From positions 1 to 10,753 of the forward strand of contig CAMQDG010000051.1 of the NCBI GenBank assembly GCA_946999425.1: a DNA stretch of 10,753 nt. The letters are read 5' to 3'. The DNA is from an uncultured Peptoniphilus sp. (GTDB lineage Bacteria > Bacillota > Clostridia > Tissierellales > Peptoniphilaceae). Within the stretch, counting starts at the first letter, position 1, and every line of letters starts with the position of its first letter. A program made the translations under genes and the position numbers. Shown here one piece after another: positions 6,063-10,753 of the stretch. The notes under the pieces are model-generated. The model worked only from the letters and a program-made list of their open reading frames with translations. It did not search any database and was not told the origin of the DNA.

Positions 6063-7559
6063 ATGATGATGATAATGAATAGAAACGAACTTAGATTGGA
6101 TAAAAAATATAAACTTTTTATTAATGGCAAGTGGCAAGATTCTTCAAGTGGAGAAACTTTTAAATCTTATTGCCCGGCTGATGGAGAATTTTTAGCTGAA
6201 ATTGCTCAAGCTTCTAAGGAAGATGTGGACTTAGCTGTTAAGTCCGGTAAAGAAGCTTTTAAGTCTTGGAAAAAAACTTCTGCAAAAGATAGGGCAAGAA
6301 TTTTAAATAAAATTGCTGATCTTATTGATGAAAATAAGGAATTTCTTGCTATGGTTGAAACTGTTGATAATGGAAAACCTATTAGAGAAACTCTTTCTCT
6401 TGATATTCCTCTTGCTGCTCAACATTTTAGATATTTTGCAGGAGCTATTCTTTCTGATGAAGGGTCTTTGAATAAAATGGATGAAAATACCATTTCTCTT
6501 GTTATAAGAGAACCTCTTGGTCTTGTGGGACAAATTATTCCTTGGAATTTTCCATTTTTAATGGCTGCATGGAAACTTGCTCCTGTTTTAGCTGCTGGTG
6601 ATTGCACTGTTATTAAGCCTTCTTCTTCAACTTCTCTATCTCTTCTTGAGCTTATGAAGTTAATTGGAGATATTGTTCCTGCAGGTGTTATTAATTTAAT
6701 TACCGGTTCTGGTTCAAGATCAGGTCAATATATTTTAGACCACCCTGGCTTTGATAAACTTGCTTTTACAGGTTCAACAGATGTTGGATATAATGTTGCA
6801 AGGGCTGCTGCAGATAAGCTTATTCCTGCAACTCTTGAGCTTGGTGGTAAAAGTGCAAATATATTTTTTGATGACTGCGATATGGATATTGCCCTTGAAG
6901 GAGCTTTAACAGGTATTTTATTTAATCAAGGTCAAGTTTGTTGTGCTGGTTCAAGAATTTTCGTTCAAGAAAGTTTTTATGATGAATTTATTGAAAAATT
7001 AAGGGAAAAGTTTAAAAATGTAAAAGTTGGCCTTCCTTGGCTTGCTGATACTCAATTGGGTGCCCAAATAAATGAGGGCCAAAGAAAAAAAGTTATGTCT
7101 TATATTAAAATAGGCTTAGAGGAAGGTGCCACTCTCTGTACGGGAGGAGAGGCTCCACAAGACTCTCTCTTAAAAAATGGGTCCTATACCCTTCCTACTC
7201 TTTTAACTAACGTTACAAACGATATGAGAGTCGCCAGAGAAGAAATTTTTGGTCCTGTTGCCGTTGTAATTAAATTTAAAGATGAAGATGATCTTATTAA
7301 AATGGCAAATGATTCTGAATATGGCCTTGGCGGAGGCGTATTTACTAAAAATATAAATCGTGCTCTTAGGGTTGCAGAGGCTCTTGAAACTGGAAGAGTT
7401 TGGGTAAATCACTACAACTCTATTCCTGAAGGGGCTCCCTTTGGTGGTTACAAAAAAAGCGGTATAGGTCGTGAAACTCACAAAATGATTTTAGATGCCT
7501 ATTCTCAAGTAAAAAATATTATTATAAATATTTCCGATAAACCTACAGGTTTATATTAA
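6063..7559 (+). CDS. NAD(P)+-dependent aldehyde dehydrogenase
   Basis: A full-length soluble aldehyde dehydrogenase (498 residues) that oxidises an aldehyde to its acid. Numbering from 6063: oxyanion N162 in P-W-N-F-P (160-164), the cofactor-binding K-P-S-S-S-T (185-190) and F-T-G-S-T (235-239), general base E259 in L-E-L-G-G-K-S (258-264), nucleophile C293 in G-Q-V-C-C-A-G (290-296), and E394 in E-E-I-F-G-P (393-398). The E259-C293 spacing of 34 equals that in mammalian ALDH2. Overall it reads closest to the AldA/AcoD-type dehydrogenases of Firmicutes, including a G-L-Y C-terminus; the substrate (acetaldehyde, betaine aldehyde, an aminoaldehyde) cannot be told. Three ATG codons in a row begin the frame; AGGA at 6057-6060 is too close to the first and better spaced for those at 6066 or 6069. 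It is a single-gene unit. The gene is rich in T-ending codons. Confidence 0.93.
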   Translation: MMMIMNRNELRLDKKYKLFINGKWQDSSSGETFKSYCPADGEFLAEIAQASKEDVDLAVKSGKEAFKSWKKTSAKDRARILNKIADLIDENKEFLAMVETVDNGKPIRETLSLDIPLAAQHFRYFAGAILSDEGSLNKMDENTISLVIREPLGLVGQIIPWNFPFLMAAWKLAPVLAAGDCTVIKPSSSTSLSLLELMKLIGDIVPAGVINLITGSGSRSGQYILDHPGFDKLAFTGSTDVGYNVARAAADKLIPATLELGGKSANIFFDDCDMDIALEGALTGILFNQGQVCCAGSRIFVQESFYDEFIEKLREKFKNVKVGLPWLADTQLGAQINEGQRKKVMSYIKIGLEEGATLCTGGEAPQDSLLKNGSYTLPTLLTNVTNDMRVAREEIFGPVAVVIKFKDEDDLIKMANDSEYGLGGGVFTKNINRALRVAEALETGRVWVNHYNSIPEGAPFGGYKKSGIGRETHKMILDAYSQVKNIIINISDKPTGLY

Positions 7560-7593
7560 TCTTAAAAATTTTCTCCTTTTTAAATACTTGTAA

Positions 7594-7636
7594 TAAAAAA
7601 AGTCGACTTATGTAAAAAATAAGTCGACTTTTTATT
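7594..7636. terminator. Bidirectional terminator between ALDH and the arcA operon
   Basis: A perfect 14-bp stem (7597-7610 with 7620-7633) encloses a nine-base loop; its core is the palindrome GTCGAC on both arms. The plus strand runs into TTTTT and the minus strand into seven T residues (A-run 7594-7600). It lies between two convergent genes and should serve both. Confidence 0.92.
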
Positions 7637-7647
7637 TAACTTAAATT

Positions 7648-9033
7648 CTAAAAGAATATATGGGCGAAAATTACTATTACCGGTAGGGTTATTAAAGTTC
7701 TTTCTAAGAAAATAATAAATAAATCCGGTAAGTTTACAGGTAAGTTTGATCCTAAGATTACTGCTCCTGTTTCGGACATATAAATAAGTTGAGTAATTGA
7801 AGTTGCTCCAACTATAAATTTTGTCATTTCGCTTGTTATTGCTTCTTTAGCTAAAATTGAAGGAACAACCATGTCGGCAAAACCGACTACCATTGTTTTA
7901 CTTGCTTCAACAGCTTCCGGAACTTTTAATAAATTTAAAATTGGCAAGAAAGGCATTCCTAAATATGTGAAAATAGGTGTTGCTTCTGAAAGTACAAGAG
8001 CAAGGGTCCCTGCCGCCATTATAATAGGTGTAACGCCTATCCATAAGCTTAAAACAGTTTCAAAACCGCTCTTTAAAAAGTTTTTAAGGTCTAAATTTTT
8101 TTCAGCTTTTTTTACTGCCAAATAAAGAGCCCATTGTCCTCTTGTGTAACCATCTGGTATGGCTTCTTCATTTTTATTTTCTGGTTCTCTAAGCCTTTTA
8201 TCTTTTTTTAATGATAGGGGTGGTATTCTTGGTGCTAAGAAAGCTGCAACTATTCCAGCAACTCCTACTGTTAAATAAAATTTTCCAAAATAATCGACCA
8301 TTCCTATGTTTTCAAGAACAACTAAACAGAAGGTAATGGAAACTGCTGAGAAGGTTGTAGCAATAACTGAAGCTTCTTTTTCTGTATAATTTCCTTCTTC
8401 ATATTGCTTATTTGTAAGAGCAACTCCTATTGTTCCATCTCCAATCCAAGATGCAACACAGTCTACTGCTGCACGACCTGGAAGTTTAAAAACAGGTCTC
8501 ATTATTTTTGAAAGGAAAATTCCTACATATTCAAGAAGACCAAATTCAGTTAAAAATGGAAGGATAAATCCTGCAACAAGAAATATTGTAAGAAGTCCTC
8601 CTATAAGTTCAAATAGAATAAGTCCTCCAGTTCCGTCAGACCAAATAATTTCAGGACCAACTTTTAAAATTGTCATATATCCTATAATGCATCCTAAGAT
8701 TCTTGCAAAAATCCAAAAGGGTGTTACATTTGACAATTCCTTTAAAATTTTTACATTTTCTATAAAAGCAGGTTTTGCAATTTTATATATAATAGCCAAA
8801 AGAGTTGATACTGTTATACAAAAAATTGCTATATAGTGAATGGGAATAACTGAATTTATTCCCGCATTAATGGCTTTTGAAATAACTGATACTGCAACAG
8901 TTGATCCTCCACCTGGATTCTTAAAAGGTGTCATTAAAAGTAAAACACCTATGATGGAAGGAATTAAAAATTTCAAAACTCTTCCGAAACTTATTTTTTG
9001 ATACTTCACTATTTTATTTTCTTTTGTTTCCAT
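7648..9033 (-). CDS. YjiH-type membrane protein with Gate (nucleoside-recognition) domains
   Basis: A 461-residue integral membrane protein with about ten or more hydrophobic segments (for example 22-36, 65-83, 105-122, 137-160, 222-245, 252-268, 325-348, 384-395, 439-460). The first half has the Gate-like stretch with G-R-A-A-V-D-C-V-A-S-W-I-G-D-G (186-200), and the second half repeats a similar fold around F-A-D-M-V-V-P-S-I-L (385-394). A soluble loop of roughly 40 charged residues (274-316) separates them. This matches the YjiH family, whose biochemical role is not established as far as I know. The gene follows arcA by 17 bases with a GAGGTAA site, so it is almost surely cotranscribed. An arginine, citrulline or ornithine transport role is therefore an attractive inference, in the place where arcD often stands. 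Transcription ends at the 7594-7636 hairpin. Confidence 0.8.
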   Translation of the reverse strand: METKENKIVKYQKISFGRVLKFLIPSIIGVLLLMTPFKNPGGGSTVAVSVISKAINAGINSVIPIHYIAIFCITVSTLLAIIYKIAKPAFIENVKILKELSNVTPFWIFARILGCIIGYMTILKVGPEIIWSDGTGGLILFELIGGLLTIFLVAGFILPFLTEFGLLEYVGIFLSKIMRPVFKLPGRAAVDCVASWIGDGTIGVALTNKQYEEGNYTEKEASVIATTFSAVSITFCLVVLENIGMVDYFGKFYLTVGVAGIVAAFLAPRIPPLSLKKDKRLREPENKNEEAIPDGYTRGQWALYLAVKKAEKNLDLKNFLKSGFETVLSLWIGVTPIIMAAGTLALVLSEATPIFTYLGMPFLPILNLLKVPEAVEASKTMVVGFADMVVPSILAKEAITSEMTKFIVGATSITQLIYMSETGAVILGSNLPVNLPDLFIIFLERTLITLPVIVIFAHIFF

Positions 9034-9050
9034 AAATTACCTCTTATTTA

Positions 9051-10277
9051 TTATTTTACATCTTGTCTATAAAGAGGCATTGACATGCATCTTGGACCTC
9101 CTCTTCCTCTGGAAAGTTCCCCTGATTTTAAAACGTGAAGTTTTACGCCATATTTAGTCAATTCTTCATTTGTAATAGTATTTCTATCATAAACAATGGC
9201 CTCTCTTGGTGCTATGGCAAGAGTGTTATATCCATCACTCCATTGTTCCCTAATAGCATCAAGCATGGTGCCAGTGCCTTCTCTAATAAGATGTATTTCG
9301 TTAGTATTTAAATATTTTTTAAGAACTTCTTCAATAATTGAAGACTCTTGTCTTGTTATAAGTTTTCCTTCTTCAATCTTCATAGAATAAACACAAAGTG
9401 TTTCATCAACTTCTGGATGAAGAGTGAAAAGATCTTCATCAACCATGGTAAAAACTGTATCTAAATGCATAAAAGCATGAGAATGTGGAATTGTAAAAGC
9501 AAGAACTGTTTCATATCCTGAATTTCCTTTTAAAAGATTTTCAGCTAAAAGTTCTACTGCCCAAGGTTTAGTTCTTTGAGAAACTCCAACCCCCAAAACT
9601 TTATCTGAAAGAACGCAGATATCTCCACCTTCTATGGAAGGTAAAAGATGCCTGTTGTACCAAAAATTCATACCTGAATCTTTAAACATTTGATGGTGGT
9701 TAAAAATATATTTTCCGAATAAAGTTTCTCTTCTTCTTGTGTTTGACCACATATGGTTTAAACTTACTCCATTTCCTATAAAAGAAAAAGGATCTCTTGT
9801 GAAATATAGGTTGGGCATAGGTTTAATGACAAAATACTCATCAGTGCCTATCATTTCTGATAAGGTACTTTTTATATATTTAGGCATTTCAGTTTTCCTT
9901 ACCCCTTCCATCATCTTCAAAACTAAATCTTCATTATTTAGTTCAGAAAACATATCTTCTATATATTTTCTTTCTTTTTGAAGTTTGATGTCAGCTTCAT
10001 CTAAATATTCTTTTATAAAATTTTTTCTTATTTCATCACTTGTAAGTGCTTCTGCCGCTAATTTTTCAAGATAATAAACTTCTGTACCGGTTTTTCTTAA
10101 AATATCAGCAAAATTGTCATGTTCTTCCTGAGCTGCATCTAAAAATGGAATTTCATCAAATAGAAGTTCCTCCATAATTGAAGGGGTTACATTTAATAAT
10201 TCCTTGCCCGGCCGGTGTAAAATCACTGCATTTAATTTGCCTATTTCCGAACCCACATAGATTGGATTTTTTCTCAT
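9051..10277 (-). CDS. arcA: Arginine deiminase
   Basis: Hydrolyses L-arginine to L-citrulline and ammonia, the first step of the arginine deiminase pathway, which yields ATP and raises pH. Counting from the ATG at 10277 gives 408 residues, normal for bacterial enzymes. The guanidino-modifying active site is complete: nucleophile C397 in G-G-P-R-C-M-S-M-P (393-401), H271 and D273 in H-A-F-M-H-L-D (267-273), E216 in E-G-G-D (216-219), and D162 in F-T-R-D-P (159-163). A GTG at 10298 would add seven basic residues, but GGAGGA lies between the GTG and this ATG with ideal spacing, so the ATG is chosen. ArcB (ornithine carbamoyltransferase), ArcC (carbamate kinase) and ArcD are absent from the window; the next gene is a YjiH-type membrane protein. 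Confidence 0.97.
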   Translation of the reverse strand: MRKNPIYVGSEIGKLNAVILHRPGKELLNVTPSIMEELLFDEIPFLDAAQEEHDNFADILRKTGTEVYYLEKLAAEALTSDEIRKNFIKEYLDEADIKLQKERKYIEDMFSELNNEDLVLKMMEGVRKTEMPKYIKSTLSEMIGTDEYFVIKPMPNLYFTRDPFSFIGNGVSLNHMWSNTRRRETLFGKYIFNHHQMFKDSGMNFWYNRHLLPSIEGGDICVLSDKVLGVGVSQRTKPWAVELLAENLLKGNSGYETVLAFTIPHSHAFMHLDTVFTMVDEDLFTLHPEVDETLCVYSMKIEEGKLITRQESSIIEEVLKKYLNTNEIHLIREGTGTMLDAIREQWSDGYNTLAIAPREAIVYDRNTITNEELTKYGVKLHVLKSGELSRGRGGPRCMSMPLYRQDVK

Positions 10278-10324
10278 AAGTCTCCTCCGTTTTATCACTT
10301 TAAAATCAACAAGCTAACATTTTT

Positions 10325-10355
10325 ATTTTATATCCTTTTTAATTGCCTGGCAATG
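10325..10355 (-). promoter_or_regulatory. Possible arcA promoter overlapping a palindrome
   Basis: On the minus strand TTGCCA is followed after 15 bases by TATAAA, or after 17 by TAAAAT, about 50 bases upstream of the arcA ATG. The -35 box lies within a perfect palindrome, ATTGCC-T-GGCAAT on the plus strand (10342-10354). A site of this shape over a -35 box is what a repressor operator would look like, but I cannot assign a regulator. Confidence 0.4.
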
Positions 10356-10390
10356 TAGTTTTTTTAAGTTTTTATTTTTTATTTAAAAAT

Positions 10391-10408
10391 TTTTGTTTTA
10401 TATTTTTT
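10391..10408 (+). repeat. 18-base direct repeat, copy 1
   Basis: Identical over 18 bases to 10645-10662. The copy here sits directly before an inverted GCTCTA-type box (10411-10427), while the second copy sits directly after the opposite-facing box. Low complexity weakens the case. Confidence 0.5.
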
Positions 10409-10410
10409 AT

Positions 10411-10427
10411 GCTTCACATAGAGCATT
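10411..10427 (-). repeat. GCTCTATGTGAAGC box, minus orientation
   Basis: Read on the minus strand, this box matches 10630-10644 (plus strand) with a T/C difference in the core, and matches 85-96 (plus strand) over 12 bases. With the neighbouring A it can fold as a 5-bp AGCAT/ATGCT stem. The mixed-base sequence stands out from the surrounding T and A runs. Confidence 0.55.
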
Positions 10428-10438
10428 TTTAAAATTGT

Positions 10439-10459
10439 ATTTTAATTTTGAATTAAAAT
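10439..10459. repeat. AT-only palindrome with 9-bp arms
   Basis: Arms 10439-10447 and 10451-10459 are perfectly complementary around a TTG centre. All pairs are A-T, so it could arise by chance in such DNA. It overlaps the first copy of the 19-base repeat by a few bases. Confidence 0.35.
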
Positions 10460-10471
10460 TTATTTTAAATT
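10453..10471 (+). repeat. 19-base direct repeat, copy 1
   Basis: Identical over 19 bases to 10590-10608. Composed only of A and T, so it is weaker evidence than the mixed-base repeats, but it lies symmetrically with them around the palindrome at 10530-10555. Confidence 0.4.
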
Positions 10472-10529
10472 ATTTAAGAAATCCTTTCATTTAAACAAAT
10501 CTATATTTCGCCATAACCTTTAAAAATCC

Positions 10530-10555
10530 TGTAGGGACCAATTTATTGGTCCGCG
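10530..10555. repeat. Palindromic GTAGGGACC element
   Basis: A box TGTAGGGACC opens a hairpin with perfect 7-bp arms (10535-10541 with 10546-10552) and a four-base loop. Its first 15 bases (10530-10544) are the reverse complement of 37-51. The form, a TAGGGAC box plus palindrome ending in CCGCG, resembles dispersed intergenic repeats common in Firmicutes; this is recognition by pattern, not by database search. Confidence 0.6.
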
Positions 10556-10589
10556 TGTATAATGTGAGAGAAAAAAATAAATATTTGAT

Positions 10590-10608
10590 TTAAAATTTAT
10601 TTTAAATT
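10590..10608 (+). repeat. 19-base direct repeat, copy 2
   Basis: Identical to 10453-10471; A and T only. Confidence 0.4.
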
Positions 10609-10629
10609 TTTTATAAATTATTTTTTTAC

Positions 10630-10644
10630 GCTCTACGTGAAGCA
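10630..10644 (+). repeat. GCTCTACGTGAAGC box, plus orientation
   Basis: Facing opposite to the box at 10411-10427, from which it differs at one core base. The two enclose about 200 bases containing both 19-base repeats and the GTAGGGACC palindrome. Confidence 0.5.
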
Positions 10645-10662
10645 TTTTGTTTTATATTTTTT
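10645..10662 (+). repeat. 18-base direct repeat, copy 2
   Basis: Identical to 10391-10408 and directly follows the plus-oriented GCTCTA-type box. Confidence 0.5.
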
Positions 10663-10717
10663 TCAATTGATCTTTTTTCTACATTTATTCTTTCTCATTT
10701 TTTTATTTTACATATGT

Positions 10718-10753
10718 ATCGCGAGGGGGACTAATGGACTTGCGATTGTCCCT
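10718..10753. repeat. Partial repeat element with hairpin at the window edge
   Basis: An 8-bp stem with one G-T pair (10718-10725 with 10739-10746) encloses a 13-base loop with GGGGAC, and the window ends in ATTGTCCCT, close to the ATTGGTCCCT at 39-48. Its GC-rich sequence contrasts with the surrounding AT runs. It is probably cut by the window edge. Confidence 0.45.

Larger units (their letters stand above)
10278..10753. other. 476-base AT-rich intergenic region with repeats, no gene seen
   Basis: No frame here has a ribosome site and a protein-like product on either strand. The part next to arcA (10278-10360) holds its Shine-Dalgarno site, a possible promoter and a short palindrome. The rest is long T and A runs with repeats: an 18-base direct repeat, a 19-base direct repeat, two palindromic elements of the GGGAC type and two inverted copies of a short GCTCTA-type box, each listed separately. 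I see no tRNA or rRNA sequence. Confidence 0.6.

Noticed and set aside
3577..7559. PuuD-like hydrolase and an aldehyde dehydrogenase (PuuC-like) as a putrescine degradation pathway
   Set aside because: They are in separate units with the murI operon between them, no PuuA or PuuB is present, and the dehydrogenase looks like the AldA/AcoD type. The shared pathway is not supported here.
10439..10471. ArgR-type ARG box upstream of arcA
   Set aside because: The region is AT-rich and palindromic, but the expected TGAAT-type half sites are not clear, and similar AT runs fill the whole stretch.

Overview
The window is strongly AT-rich DNA with ten protein genes, no RNA genes, no CRISPR array and no recognisable phage or transposase gene. 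The content fits an anaerobic, amino-acid-fermenting Firmicute: a two-subunit iron-sulfur L-serine dehydratase, an arginine deiminase, purine-rich Shine-Dalgarno sites in front of nearly every gene, and short stem-plus-T-run terminators. A relative of the Peptoniphilaceae/Tissierellia is a reasonable guess, but it rests on gene content and base composition, not on a marker gene.

Layout. (1) Positions 1-116 hold part of an intergenic repeat. (2) Positions 117-3470, minus strand, look like one transcription unit with a TTGACA promoter at 3442-3470: sdaAB, sdaAA, a DAACS (SLC1-type) carrier and a small free-standing ATP-cone protein, ending in a hairpin terminator. Serine would be imported, deaminated to pyruvate and ammonia, and a nucleotide-binding protein of unknown role closes the operon. 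(3) Diverging from it on the plus strand is a PuuD-like class I glutamine-amidotransferase-fold hydrolase with its own promoter and terminator. (4) Positions 4345-5907, minus strand, hold glutamate racemase (murI), a CopZ-like metal-binding protein and a GNAT acetyltransferase, tightly packed. (5) Diverging from murI on the plus strand is a single-gene aldehyde dehydrogenase unit. (6) A shared bidirectional terminator separates it from a convergent minus-strand pair, arginine deiminase (arcA) followed by a YjiH-type membrane protein that may be its transporter. (7) Positions 10278-10753 are a long AT-rich intergenic stretch carrying the arcA promoter region and several repeats and palindromes, some of which match the left end of the window in inverted orientation.

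No clear previously undescribed multi-gene system was found. The observations most worth checking are the free-standing ATP-cone protein in a serine catabolic operon, the carrier's replaced cation-site and substrate-site residues, the ArcA-YjiH pairing, and the inverted repeat pieces bounding the window. Two start codons were moved inward (murI to 5907, arcA to 10277) because the Shine-Dalgarno sites lie between the longer GTG start and the internal ATG, or overlap that GTG.
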